Made by a program: the position numbers and the translations under genes. From Bacteriovoracaceae bacterium UBA3083 (GTDB lineage Bacteria; Bdellovibrionota; Bacteriovoracia; Bacteriovoracales; Bacteriovoracaceae): a stretch of DNA of 64,000 bases. How positions within the stretch are numbered: position 1 is the first letter of the stretch; every line of letters begins with the position of its first letter. The notes beneath the pieces are model-generated. The model saw only the letters and a list, made by a program, of their open reading frames with translations. It did no database searches and was not told where the DNA came from. Positions 16,347 through 24,525 of this stretch are shown piece by piece. The stretch covers positions 186,001-250,000 of the forward strand of contig DFBJ01000013.1 in NCBI GenBank assembly GCA_002366565.1, given 5' to 3'.

Positions 16347-16371
16347 CTTTCCCCCTAAACCTGAAAAGTTA

Positions 16372-16396
16372 ATTTTATTAATATTGATAATAAAAT
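16372..16396. promoter_or_regulatory. 9-bp AT-only inverted repeat upstream of pilin
   Basis: ATTTTATTA (16372-16380) and TAATAAAAT (16388-16396) are perfect reverse complements with a 7-base spacer, 25-50 bases upstream of the pilin start. It would lie in the promoter or 5' leader. It could be an operator or just AT-rich chance symmetry. Confidence 0.35.
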
Positions 16397-16480
16397 ATCG
16401 GTTAACTTTATTAACTCTTAAGCAAAATCATACAATTAGATGATTTAAAATCAATTTATCTTTACTTAACAAGTAGTTAT

Positions 16481-16533
16481 AGGAGTCTAAATCAAATAAA
16501 ATCCCCTTACACAAAGGTTGATTTAACTCTCCT
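16481..16533. promoter_or_regulatory. Long imperfect inverted repeat between receiver gene and pilin
   Basis: AGGAG(TC)TAAATCAA at 16481-16495 pairs with TTGATTTA(AC)TCTCCT at 16518-16533: 5 bp plus 8 bp around a small internal mismatch. The 22-base loop can itself form a CCTT/AAGG stem. The right arm includes the stop codon of the receiver gene. No T-run follows in either direction, so it is not a typical intrinsic terminator. It may stabilise the receiver mRNA 3' end or bind a regulator. Confidence 0.4.
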
Positions 16534-16954
16534 AGGCGGCAGAGGTTTTCGAACAAACATAGAGGGTGAGTTGTTTCATTGTAGTTTTATTATATGGCTT
16601 ATTTATGTATAGGATTTTATCAGTAGGCCCAAAGATTTCGAGATAATCATCCCAGGAATATTGTTGAAATGCAGTACAAACAATAAACTCCGTCTGAGGA
16701 TACTCCTCTCTGATATGCTTAATGGTTTGGATGCCATCTATTCCAGGAGGCATTCTTATATCCATGATTACCAAAGAGTAAGGCGTCTTATTGCGATAAG
16801 ATTCACGAACCTTAAGAACTCCGACCTCTCCTTGAAAACAGTGATCAAGAGTGAAGTTCATTCCAAGGTTCTTAGTATTCATCTTTTCAATAATTTTCTT
16901 ATATAGTTCATGCATCTCTTCTGAGTCATCAACCATTAGTATTCTATGATCCAT
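16532..16954 (-). CDS. Stand-alone response-regulator receiver protein
   Basis: A 140-residue receiver domain without an output domain. Acidic residues are in M-V-D-D-S-E-E-M, the phospho-acceptor Asp in V-I-M-D-I-R-M-P, the switch Thr in V-C-T-A-F, and the Lys in I-N-K-P-Y. The D-I-R-M-P-P-G-I-D-G form and the long loop after the second strand are seen in receivers of multidomain hybrid sensors. It is divergent from the ATP-grasp gene and just upstream of, and codirectional with, the pilus operon (185 bases). A link to pilus control is possible but not shown. Confidence 0.85.
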   Translation of the reverse strand: MDHRILMVDDSEEMHELYKKIIEKMNTKNLGMNFTLDHCFQGEVGVLKVRESYRNKTPYSLVIMDIRMPPGIDGIQTIKHIREEYPQTEFIVCTAFQQYSWDDYLEIFGPTDKILYINKPYNKTTMKQLTLYVCSKTSAA

Positions 16955-17030
16955 ACTATAATTGTGGCCTAAAAAGGCTTATAATTACTTTAAGTTTAGA
17001 TTAATAAATAGAATGCTTAGGAATATCAGT

Positions 17031-17885
17031 ATGATAAAGGTCGCAATACTCACTTGTAATGAAATAGACGTAAATGCTTATAATGACGATAACCTCATTA
17101 TTCCCCTATTAAAGACACAAGAGATAGAGGCAGTTTTTCAAGTATGGGATGATCCTAAAGTTGATTGGAGTATTTTTGACTGCGTGATAATAAGGTCAAC
17201 TTGGGATTACACAGAAAAAATAGAGAAATTTAAATCATTTATCGAAACGCTTCCAAAGAGTGTGAAACTATTTAACTCTCAAGACATAGTGCTCAATAAC
17301 TTTAACAAGTCCTACCTCTTTGAGTTACAAGAAAAAGGATTTGAAATAATCCCTTCATTAAAAACTATAGTATCAAAAGATACAATTGAAGAAGCTTTCA
17401 AAAAGTTTGAATGCGATAAGGTTATAGTTAAACCACTTATTGGAGCTGGCGCCTCTGGTATAAAAGTGATTACTAAGGATCAGTTGAATAGTTCTACAGA
17501 AAGTATCACAGAAGAAATTATCCAGCCTTTTCAAGAAAGTATTTCTACAGAGGGTGAGATCTCTCTAATATTTTTTAATGACAACTTTTCACATGCAATC
17601 TTAAAAGTTCCAAAAAAGAATGACTTTAGATCTCAAGAAGAATTTGGAAGTAAAGTTACTGCATTCACACCTGACTTCCAGACAATAAATTATAGTAAGG
17701 ATGTATTAGAGTCTATTACAACTGATTCATTATTTGCACGTGTTGACTTACTAAAGAATGATAAAGGTGAATGGAGGTATGTAGGAGAAGTTGAACTTAT
17801 TGAACCTGCACTTTACTTAAGCTTTGATGAAGACTCTCCTAAGAGATTTTGTGATGCAATTGTTAAGAGGCTTAAAAGCGAATAG
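17031..17885 (+). CDS. ATP-grasp protein (glutathione synthetase/DcsG-like)
   Basis: About 284 residues. The pattern matches the small ATP-grasp group related to bacterial glutathione synthetase and the cycloserine enzyme DcsG: the early I-I-R-S-T-W-D-Y motif, N-N-F-N-K-S-Y-L before the ATP lobe, V-I-V-K-P-L-I-G-A-G-A-S-G as nucleotide loop, E-E-I-I-Q-P-F, S-L-I-F-F as the central strand, and F-A-R-V-D-L-L ... E-V-E-L-I-E-P for the metal site. It probably forms an amide bond on an amino acid; the substrate is unknown. The longest frame begins at 16962, but ATG 17031 has AGGA nine bases upstream and starts with the usual M-I-K-V-A-I-L. Its 3' end overlaps the convergent gene by 14 bases. Confidence 0.8.
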   Translation: MIKVAILTCNEIDVNAYNDDNLIIPLLKTQEIEAVFQVWDDPKVDWSIFDCVIIRSTWDYTEKIEKFKSFIETLPKSVKLFNSQDIVLNNFNKSYLFELQEKGFEIIPSLKTIVSKDTIEEAFKKFECDKVIVKPLIGAGASGIKVITKDQLNSSTESITEEIIQPFQESISTEGEISLIFFNDNFSHAILKVPKKNDFRSQEEFGSKVTAFTPDFQTINYSKDVLESITTDSLFARVDLLKNDKGEWRYVGEVELIEPALYLSFDEDSPKRFCDAIVKRLKSE

Positions 17886-18420
17886 CAATGACTTCTGTTC
17901 TTTTTACTTTACTCAACTCAAGACTCCATCTAACCCCTATTATACATGAGTCATCATCAGTTTGAAGAAAGAGATCTCCTTCTCCTACTCCAGTTTGAGT
18001 TCGAGAGTCTGATGAGTGAGGAGTTTTAGATGAATCAAAAACTCTCACTTTAAAAAAGTTTTTAGATTCAACAGTAGGAGCTGACATCACAATTGCCATA
18101 TGCCCACTATCTCCACTTTTAGGGACATTATCTTTCTTCCAACACAGAATATCTCCAACTTTGATCTCGTGAATATAGCGTGTATAGATTTCTCTACTCT
18201 TAGCATAGTCAAAGTATTCATTACTTTTTAAATTATCTTTCCCTTTACTCATTGACGAGAAGAGCTCTTTATTTTCTATTTTTAAGATGGAAGATATTAG
18301 GGATGAGCAATCGCAGAAGTACTCCCCACTATAAGACTGGAAAGTACCACCACGTAGAAACTCTGTTTTACTTAGAGAATTCTTTATAGTCTTAATACTT
18401 TTAAAAAAAATATTATTCAT
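17872..18420 (-). CDS. NlpC/P60- or CHAP-like cysteine hydrolase
   Basis: A 182-residue protein with the order expected for a papain-fold murein or amide hydrolase: C38 in C-D-C-S-S-L, then K-V-G-D-I-L-C-W, then H107 in G-H-M-A-I-V-M. The D-C-S-S-L and G-H-(M/V)-A-I-V pair is the NlpC/P60 signature. A third polar residue is likely in the next strand (V-F-D-S-S). There is no signal peptide, so it may act in the cytoplasm or need another export route. It is coupled to the nitroreductase gene through a TAATG overlap. NlpC/P60 enzymes cut murein peptides, but related proteins act on other amides. Confidence 0.7.
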   Translation of the reverse strand: MNNIFFKSIKTIKNSLSKTEFLRGGTFQSYSGEYFCDCSSLISSILKIENKELFSSMSKGKDNLKSNEYFDYAKSREIYTRYIHEIKVGDILCWKKDNVPKSGDSGHMAIVMSAPTVESKNFFKVRVFDSSKTPHSSDSRTQTGVGEGDLFLQTDDDSCIIGVRWSLELSKVKRTEVIAIRF

Positions 18421-19190
18421 TATTCTAAGATTTTTATGAACTTACTTCTATCGAATCTGATTTGTTCACCGTAGACACCTTTCTCATCTCTCTTTCCTAT
18501 ACTAATGACCATAACTAGGTGCGCCCCACTTCCGAGATGAAGAATATCTTTAATTCTTTTAGAGTCAGCTCCCTCCATAGGACATGAGTCATACCCTAAT
18601 GCTCTTGCTGCTAACATAATATTTTCGCAACCTAGAGCTGTGGACTTCGTGGCCCAAGTAATCATCTGAGAATTAGATACAGGTTCTCTAGGAGTTACTT
18701 TTTTAAACCCTGTGAAGAAAATAGCTATTCTTTTAAAAAAACCAAAAAGGCTTAATGGTCCTTGAGTATAAACAAGTGGTACTAACTTTTCATAATAAGT
18801 TTTAGCGGCAGCAGGTACTCCCTCTTTTTCATTTAAAAGATTGAGCATAGTTTTAGAATTCGCTCTCCACGTATCAGTTCTTGCGATACAAACAATCAGT
18901 TCAGGAGCTGTCGCGGCAGCAGGTTGAGAAAGACATGCCTCTACAAGTGCTTTTTTCTTGGTTGCATTCTTAACCCAGTAAAACTCCCAAGGCTGAAGGT
19001 TTGATGAGTTTGGAGCAAGTACTGCAGCATCTAAAATCTTCTGCATATCTTCTTCTTTTACTGGTTCATCTTTAAAGACTCTGACGCTTCTTCTACTTTT
19101 GATAACTTTAAAGAACTCTTCACTATTAATATCTTCTAAGTTTTCTCTGTAACCAGTGTCTGCAATTTCTGAAAAGATGTCAGTACTCAT
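18420..19190 (-). CDS. Nitroreductase-family flavoprotein
   Basis: A 256-residue FMN-dependent nitroreductase fold protein. The N-terminal I-K-S-R-R-S-V-R-V-F (FMN phosphate contacts) and the L-A-P-N-S-S-N-L-Q-P-W-E-F block are diagnostic, as is the C-terminal H-L-V-M-V-I-S-I-G-K-R. A central segment (F-F-K-R-I-A-I-F-F-T-G-F) is an unusually hydrophobic lid insertion that may contact membranes or a hydrophobic substrate. Family members reduce nitro compounds, quinones or enones with NAD(P)H. The Cys in D-S-C-P-M-E-G is conserved in many members. First gene of a two-gene operon. Confidence 0.88.
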   Translation of the reverse strand: MSTDIFSEIADTGYRENLEDINSEEFFKVIKSRRSVRVFKDEPVKEEDMQKILDAAVLAPNSSNLQPWEFYWVKNATKKKALVEACLSQPAAATAPELIVCIARTDTWRANSKTMLNLLNEKEGVPAAAKTYYEKLVPLVYTQGPLSLFGFFKRIAIFFTGFKKVTPREPVSNSQMITWATKSTALGCENIMLAARALGYDSCPMEGADSKRIKDILHLGSGAHLVMVISIGKRDEKGVYGEQIRFDRSKFIKILE

Positions 19191-19412
19191 TTTATCCCCT
19201 TAAAATAATTCAATAAAAGCTTAATTGAATTTATAATAATAAATGCCTTTATATAAGAACTTTCTCTTATGTCCAATCGTCTAACCTTAAGATTACAGGG
19301 AGTAGCTAAATTTTCTTGATCTACATAAGGTCAATCGATAAAACTCTGAAAATATGTCACGCTCCTTTATTTTCTCTTCCCATTGAAGGTATATATTTAT
19401 AGATTCCGTCCC

Positions 19413-19766
19413 ATGAAATACACAATAATATTCCTATTACTATCAATAAGTATCAACTTGTCAGCAAAGGAAAAATTCCTCTGTTCGGTACTAACTCTAC
19501 ATAAGTACAAATCAATAATTCCTGAAAATGAGTACGATAAAATTAAGCACTGCTCTTACTCGTGTATCTTGAGTAAAGAATGTAGTGCAACTGAAAGCTG
19601 GGCCGTTGGTGTAGCTAAAGAGATCGCTGATCTCTTAGGATATGGAACACCAGACTTCGAGGACCTAGAGGCCAATAAGAAAGGCATTAAATTAGGCCAA
19701 AAAGTAAAATCTATCAAATACTGTTTACCAAAGTGTAGAGAACTATACGACCGTGGCAATATATGA
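19413..19766 (+). CDS. Small Cys-rich secreted protein
   Basis: About 117 residues: signal peptide (M-K-Y-T-I-I-F-L-L-L ... L-S-A), then a mature domain with six cysteines (F-L-C-S, H-C-S-Y-S-C, K-E-C-S, Y-C-L-P-K-C) that should form disulfides. The core reads G-V-A-K-E-I-A-D-L-L-G-Y-G-T-P-D, then D-L-E-A-N-K-K-G. I have an unverified impression that this H-C-x-x-S-C ... G-x-x-K-E ... D-x-x-A-N-x-x-G pattern also occurs at the C-termini of some Rhs/polymorphic-toxin-like proteins. The longest frame starts at a TTG (19383); the ATG at 19413 gives a better signal peptide. It is coupled to the MFS gene by an ATGA overlap. Confidence 0.6.
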   Translation: MKYTIIFLLLSISINLSAKEKFLCSVLTLHKYKSIIPENEYDKIKHCSYSCILSKECSATESWAVGVAKEIADLLGYGTPDFEDLEANKKGIKLGQKVKSIKYCLPKCRELYDRGNI

Positions 19767-20902
19767 ATTGGAGACTAGTTAGCCTTGCTTACCTGAGTCT
19801 CTTTGCTCTATCATTCCTAGATAATGGTCGCTCTCCTACATATAATTCTATTCTATCAGACCTAAGTATTGGCCCAGCTAAAGGCTCTTATATATTCTCA
19901 ATCGCAAGTATTATTAGCTTAGTCGTAAACTTCACGGCATCAAAGTGGTTACCAAGGTTTGGCCCTGTTGTATCAGCTAGAGCTGCGCTAGTCCTAATGG
20001 CGATAAGTGGCCTACTAATGTACATCACGGGTCACCAAGCAAGTTATACTTACCTAATTATTAGCTCTATTTTCCTAGGCTTAGGCCTTGCGATCTGTAC
20101 AATCACAATGAATGTCCTCGTAATAAAAGGCTCTACCGACACTCTAAGAAAGAGATTATTCTCGGGACTACACGCAATATATGGATTCTCTTCATTGCTT
20201 GCACCATTTCTCCTAGCTTTTATCATAAAGCTTGGAGGTGATTGGAAAATATATTTTGTCGTAAGTGGGTTCATTGCTTTCTTAGTAATTGTCATAACTG
20301 CCAAAACAGAAACTCTCCCTCAAATTAAAGAAAGTGAAAATAAGGAAAACCAAAAGGTTCCCTTAAAGTTTAGAGTTCTCTTTGGCCTGCTTCTAGGAGC
20401 ATATGTTGCAAGCGAGCTCGTCCTTTCAAGTAGACTTCCTTACTATCTCAACACTGTTTTAAAGTATGATGAAGTAACCTCTGGATATTATTTAAGCTTC
20501 TTCTTTCTTAGCTTAAGTGCAGGTAGACTTCTGTTCTCTCTTAAAACTTTTAACTTTAAGAGTGAACACTTAATGATCTTTTCACATATAACAACAATGA
20601 TTTGTTTCTTTTGTGGAATATATATTCATCCCCTTTTTCTAGGACTTTGCGGTTTTACAATGTCATACGCCTTCCCAATGGGGATGGATTTTCTAGTTGA
20701 AACCTTTAGATCTAAGAGTGATTATATGATCACTTCAGTGATGACTTGGATTGGAGTGATGTTGGCCTCCATGCATTTCATCTTCGGTCTAGTTAACGAG
20801 TCTTATGGTGCAGATATAGCCTTACTTCTGTGTCCACTACTTACTTTCATTGCACTTTGCGCCTTAATTATTTTCCTAAAGAGTGATAAAAGACTTCTAT
20901 GA
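19763..20902 (+). CDS. MFS transporter
   Basis: A 379-residue major facilitator with twelve predicted membrane helices. It has the usual helix-rich halves joined by a charged cytoplasmic loop around residues 185-200 (K-E-S-E-N-K-E-N-Q-K). No motif lets me name a substrate. The N-terminal D-N-G-R-S-P-T-Y-N motif in helix 1 resembles sugar/fucose-permease-like MFS proteins only weakly. Its start overlaps the stop of the small secreted protein gene and its stop overlaps the phosphoesterase start (both ATGA), so the three genes are translated as one coupled operon. Confidence 0.85.
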   Translation: MNWRLVSLAYLSLFALSFLDNGRSPTYNSILSDLSIGPAKGSYIFSIASIISLVVNFTASKWLPRFGPVVSARAALVLMAISGLLMYITGHQASYTYLIISSIFLGLGLAICTITMNVLVIKGSTDTLRKRLFSGLHAIYGFSSLLAPFLLAFIIKLGGDWKIYFVVSGFIAFLVIVITAKTETLPQIKESENKENQKVPLKFRVLFGLLLGAYVASELVLSSRLPYYLNTVLKYDEVTSGYYLSFFFLSLSAGRLLFSLKTFNFKSEHLMIFSHITTMICFFCGIYIHPLFLGLCGFTMSYAFPMGMDFLVETFRSKSDYMITSVMTWIGVMLASMHFIFGLVNESYGADIALLLCPLLTFIALCALIIFLKSDKRLL

Positions 20903-21558
20903 AAATAGTTGCAATATCAGATACACACCAGACCTACCTTACGGATCTACCTAAAGGTGATATTCTTATTCATTCGGGAGACTTTTCTCTCTTGCCCAAG
21001 AACGTAAGTTCTAATAGAGAGTTAATGATAAGTGAGCTCTCTGACCTTAAGAGCTGGTTTGACTCTATAAGAGATAACTACAAGCATGTCATTCTTGTTC
21101 CTGGAAATCATGACTGGATTTTCGAAGTCGACTATGAATTTGCATCAAATTTCTTAGAGGGAGTTATTGTCCTAAATGATAGATCGATTGAAATTGATGG
21201 TCTAAAGATCTGGGGAAGTCCAATCAATCTTGAATATAGAAACTGGGCATTTAATAGGGCCGCTGGAGAAGAGATACTAAAGCACTGGAACTCTATCCCT
21301 AAAGATACAGATATACTCATTACCCATGGACCACCGCTTGGAATATTGGATCAAGCATTCCCTGAGGATAATAGCCCTGAACTTGGGGATATTGACTTAT
21401 TAAATACTGTTATGAATTTAGAATTGAAAGCTCATATTTTTGGACATATTCATGGATCGCATGGTGTCTTAGAGAGAGATGGGACTTTATTTGTAAATGC
21501 AAGTATTATGGATGAGAGTTATAAGCCTACTTTTAAACCTATTGTATTTGAACTTTAA
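20899..21558 (+). CDS. Calcineurin-like metallophosphoesterase (MPPED/239FB type)
   Basis: A 219-residue metallophosphoesterase with the complete two-metal site: D8 and H10 in I-S-D-T-H, D28 in H-S-G-D-F, N and H in P-G-N-H-D-W, H in I-T-H-G-P-P, and H-I-H-G near the end. The T-H-G-P-P and G-H-I-H-G forms are those of the MPPED1/2-like group (Rv0805-type cousins), which hydrolyse phosphodiesters such as cyclic nucleotides. It is third in a coupled operon with the MFS carrier, so its substrate may be the transported compound or a signal; this is inference. Confidence 0.88.
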   Translation: MKIVAISDTHQTYLTDLPKGDILIHSGDFSLLPKNVSSNRELMISELSDLKSWFDSIRDNYKHVILVPGNHDWIFEVDYEFASNFLEGVIVLNDRSIEIDGLKIWGSPINLEYRNWAFNRAAGEEILKHWNSIPKDTDILITHGPPLGILDQAFPEDNSPELGDIDLLNTVMNLELKAHIFGHIHGSHGVLERDGTLFVNASIMDESYKPTFKPIVFEL

Positions 21559-21567
21559 ATAAAAAAA

Positions 21568-21596
21568 CCAGAGAGAGAACTGAATCTCTTCTCTGG
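21568..21596 (-). terminator. Intrinsic terminator of the L,D-transpeptidase gene
   Basis: CCAGAGA and a following GAGA (from 21568) pair with TCTC-TTCTCTGG (to 21596), with one bulged T. On the minus strand the stem is followed directly by a run of T (the + strand has seven A then TAAA at 21558-21567). This is the clearest intrinsic terminator in the window. It may also stop the convergent phosphoesterase transcript, although that side lacks a T-run. Confidence 0.8.
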
Positions 21597-21615
21597 CGTC
21601 TTAAGATTTCTTTTT

Positions 21616-23406
21616 TTAAAATCTATAAGTAAAATCAATATTACGGCCTTTAGTCTTCTTGATCGTAATTTCATTCTTACCAATTTCGATTTTTACAGGA
21701 ACACTATTGCCCTTCTTAAAAAATCTTTTCATAAACTTCTTCACTGTAGAATTTGAAGAATATAGAGTCTCATTCGAAACAACCAAATCCCATTCATCTT
21801 CTTCAACTGGTGCCATTATAAAGTTTACAAATGCCCCTACCCCTAACTGTAATTTAATTTGTGGACTACTGTCTCTTTCTATCTTACTACCTGTTATGTA
21901 TAGGTTAGTAATCTCTGAAGTGAAGTTATCATCTTCAAAGTTCATTTCAACACGTCCTCTCGTCTCAACCTTAACTGTCTCGTGGTACTCTACGCCTGCG
22001 TTGTCATTCTCAGCTTGATCTTTACTCGCAATGTATATAGCTAATGACTTATCAACTGATTCATCCATAATCATATACTTTGGAGCATACTCATCTTTGA
22101 ATCCACCTTTACTAATTTTCTCATGTCTTGGATGAGAATAATTTTCAAGAAGACCAGCATCTACATAGAAAACACCCTTCATAGCTTGCTCTTCAATTCT
22201 ATAAACGTTTCCTGTAGTCTTTGTCTTAGCTTCCGTTTTTCCTATTTCTTCACCGTCAGTAAAGTTAAACATTGTAGGATATGTATCCATTACAAATGTT
22301 CCTTCTTCTAGTCTTCTATTTGATGGAATGTTTCGACTCTCAACTTTCTCTTTATCAGCAGAGAAGTTTGTTGTCGAATATGCATTATTCTTAGTTAATA
22401 CATAATTCCAAGGCTTAGTTTTAGAAGTGTATTCAGAACGATTACCATCTAATAACGCCTCTTTTGCATATACTTTTACAATAGGTGTCCCTACAGGAAG
22501 AATCTCTCTTAAGTATGCAATTGCTTCATTATTCATTCTTGAACACCCAGAACTTCTAGGGTTAGCAAATAAATTCGTGAAGTAATCTTTAGTAGCTTTA
22601 ATTAAACTATCCTTATCAGATCCCCATCCCACTGTACCGTGAGTCCATTGAGCGTTGTGATTAGGACCAACATAAGCTGTATACCAGCCAAAGGCTCCAC
22701 GCATATCACCTTTTCTCTCTCCATCTTCTTTTGGCATGTACTTACTTTTAAACCATTTTAAAAATGAAGATCCTGCCTCAGGAGGCATAGGGTATCCATC
22801 TTGGTACCAAGAAGGATAGTGAGCAGCATGGTCTTCGTAAAACTTCCACCAGTCAGTAATTCTATATGAACCAACATAAGTTCTTGTAGCCTCAGTATCC
22901 TCACCTACCGCCATTTCAGATTCCATAACCATCTTATTTACACAAACGTCTTTAGAGTTACATGACTTTTCATAAACTCTAAGTCTTTCTGTAGCAATAT
23001 TTTGAATAACAAAATACTTACCATCGAAGTCTTTATAGTCGACAATTCTGTCTAGTAAGTAACGAAGTGAAACAAAGTACTTATCTGCAGTTTCAATATC
23101 TTGATAACTTTTTCTTTTGAAAGTAATTTCAACGTAGTCTTCTTTTCCAGCGAGGCCGTTTAAGCTTACGACAGTAACTTTATCGTTCTTCGCAAGAAGT
23201 CCTAGTCTACGACCACCTTCATCTCTAACAATCAAGCCAGTTGTTGTGTAATAGTTCTTTCCTACTTCAACTTCATCAATAGAAGTCATTGCTCCTACCA
23301 TTTTTTCTAAAGTAGCTGTTCCTGTATTAGGATACTTCTCATTTCTACCGCCACAGCTCGTAGCAAGTACGCCAGACATGGCTAAAATTAAAAGTGATTT
23401 ATTCAT
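21616..23406 (-). CDS. L,D-transpeptidase (YkuD-domain) lipoprotein with altered active-site motif
   Basis: A 596-residue lipoprotein (lipobox A-T-S-C, C18). Residues 130-305 carry a YkuD-type L,D-transpeptidase domain: H256 in W-T-H-G-T, then 31 residues later S-S-G-C-S-R with C288 as nucleophile. The usual S/T-H-G-C motif has Ser in place of His here, and an insertion of 16 or so residues separates the two motifs. Around 290 C-terminal residues form an additional beta-rich region of unknown function. Family role: making 3-3 crosslinks in murein or attaching proteins or D-amino acids to it. Predatory relatives use such enzymes to remodel prey or self walls. A clear terminator follows the gene. 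Confidence 0.8.
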   Translation of the reverse strand: MNKSLLILAMSGVLATSCGGRNEKYPNTGTATLEKMVGAMTSIDEVEVGKNYYTTTGLIVRDEGGRRLGLLAKNDKVTVVSLNGLAGKEDYVEITFKRKSYQDIETADKYFVSLRYLLDRIVDYKDFDGKYFVIQNIATERLRVYEKSCNSKDVCVNKMVMESEMAVGEDTEATRTYVGSYRITDWWKFYEDHAAHYPSWYQDGYPMPPEAGSSFLKWFKSKYMPKEDGERKGDMRGAFGWYTAYVGPNHNAQWTHGTVGWGSDKDSLIKATKDYFTNLFANPRSSGCSRMNNEAIAYLREILPVGTPIVKVYAKEALLDGNRSEYTSKTKPWNYVLTKNNAYSTTNFSADKEKVESRNIPSNRRLEEGTFVMDTYPTMFNFTDGEEIGKTEAKTKTTGNVYRIEEQAMKGVFYVDAGLLENYSHPRHEKISKGGFKDEYAPKYMIMDESVDKSLAIYIASKDQAENDNAGVEYHETVKVETRGRVEMNFEDDNFTSEITNLYITGSKIERDSSPQIKLQLGVGAFVNFIMAPVEEDEWDLVVSNETLYSSNSTVKKFMKRFFKKGNSVPVKIEIGKNEITIKKTKGRNIDFTYRF

Positions 23407-23658
23407 AGATGTCTCCTGACAAATCTTTTAAATTTCTTTGACGGGAGGAAAGTACACAAAACGACAACGCATAGCAACAAACACTCTCTTATCTTGTAAA
23501 GATTACAATTGCTAAGTTATTGATATTAGTTTCACTCTAAGAATCTCAGATATATTCTCTGAAATGACTAATAAAGAGTATAAGAAATATTAAATCTTTA
23601 CTTGAAATATTAATGCATTGGTCCTACATTCGATGCACCTCGTAACTTAGGAACCTTA

Positions 23659-24405
23659 GTGATCAAAATAGCTGCTATTTGTCTTCTTACAATCCTTACT
23701 AGTACTTCTGCCTTTGGAAGAACTGAGAATTGCAACTCAGCTTGGAAAAATCTAACGAGATCAAAAGTCATCAAATTAAAGTATAAGAAGCTAATTGGAA
23801 TTTGTGATGAAACGGCTAAGAACAAACTAAGTTCAATAATTAGACAGAGACGTAGTTTAAACTATAGAGATGCTAGAGTTAAAATGTTTGGTAAAATTGA
23901 TAACCACAATGGGAAGGTTTGTTCTGTGTACTCAAAAGAGTGTATAAAGACAAAGTCGATCCCAAACCATAGAGTTATGAATGCTGAGCATACTTGGCCA
24001 AAGAGTAAGGGCGCAGGCAAGAAACCGGCGGTAAGTGACCTACACCATATTTTTCCAGCAAATTCAGAAGTTAACTCTATAAGATCAAGCTACCCATTCT
24101 GTGAAGTAAGTAAAACCCAGTGGACTAATAATATGTCTAGCCTTGGGAGTGCTCAAGGGCTTGGGACTTGTTTTGAGCCACCAGTTGAGCATCGCGGAGA
24201 AGTTGCAAGAGCGATGTTCTACTTTGCAGTTCGTTATGGAAAGAAAATATCAAGCTATGAAGAAAGATGGCTTCGTAAGTGGCACAACGATGACCCAGTA
24301 GACCAAAATGAAATAGATAGAAATAGTGAAATTTTACAAATTCAAGGTAACTCAAATCCATTTATAGATCAGCCCGGTCTAGTTGAAGTTATTGAGGATT
24401 TTTAG
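23659..24405 (+). CDS. Secreted endonuclease I (EndA/NucM family)
   Basis: A 248-residue secreted nuclease: signal peptide to about S-T-S-A-F-G, then the endonuclease I domain. The beta-beta-alpha-metal core is visible as A-E-H-T-W-P-K-S-K-G, S-D-L-H-H-I-F-P-A and N-S-x-x-S-x-x-P-F. Then come V-E-H-R-G-E-V-A-R-A-M-F-Y and the terminal W-x-x-x-D-P-V-D-x-x-E-I-x-R-N pattern of the family. It cuts DNA and often RNA without sequence preference; as an exported enzyme it would supply nucleotides from prey or environmental DNA. It starts with GTG, with TAGGA seven bases upstream. Two Cys pairs suggest disulfides. Confidence 0.92.
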   Translation: MIKIAAICLLTILTSTSAFGRTENCNSAWKNLTRSKVIKLKYKKLIGICDETAKNKLSSIIRQRRSLNYRDARVKMFGKIDNHNGKVCSVYSKECIKTKSIPNHRVMNAEHTWPKSKGAGKKPAVSDLHHIFPANSEVNSIRSSYPFCEVSKTQWTNNMSSLGSAQGLGTCFEPPVEHRGEVARAMFYFAVRYGKKISSYEERWLRKWHNDDPVDQNEIDRNSEILQIQGNSNPFIDQPGLVEVIEDF

Positions 24406-24458
24406 AAAAAACATTATTTCTATAGACTCTTTGCATCTATAAGTTTTCACAGATTCAT

Positions 24459-24488
24459 TTGTCAATACTCCCTCTTTATAGGTAGACT
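24459..24488 (+). promoter_or_regulatory. Candidate promoter of dppABCDF
   Basis: TTGTCA (24459-24464), an 18-base spacer and TAGACT (24483-24488) resemble sigma-70 -35/-10 boxes. The leader to the dppA ATG would be about 30 bases and contains a strong GAGGAG ribosome site at 24511-24516. Confidence 0.4.
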
Positions 24489-24525
24489 TTCCCCTCATAC
24501 ACACAATTGAGAGGAGTAACTTTCC

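Noticed and set aside
12035..16954. Pilus region as a recently acquired island
   Set aside because: No integrase, direct repeats, tRNA or clear base-composition shift beyond the Ala-rich pilin; ordinary coupling to neighbours.
19191..19412. c-di-GMP (GEMM) or other riboswitch in the leader of the small secreted protein
   Set aside because: None of the conserved GEMM core or tetraloop/receptor segments can be found here or in the other leaders.
22123..22311. Short plus-strand frame inside the L,D-transpeptidase gene
   Set aside because: No ribosome site, codon use unlike the genes here, and it lies wholly antisense to a well-supported gene.
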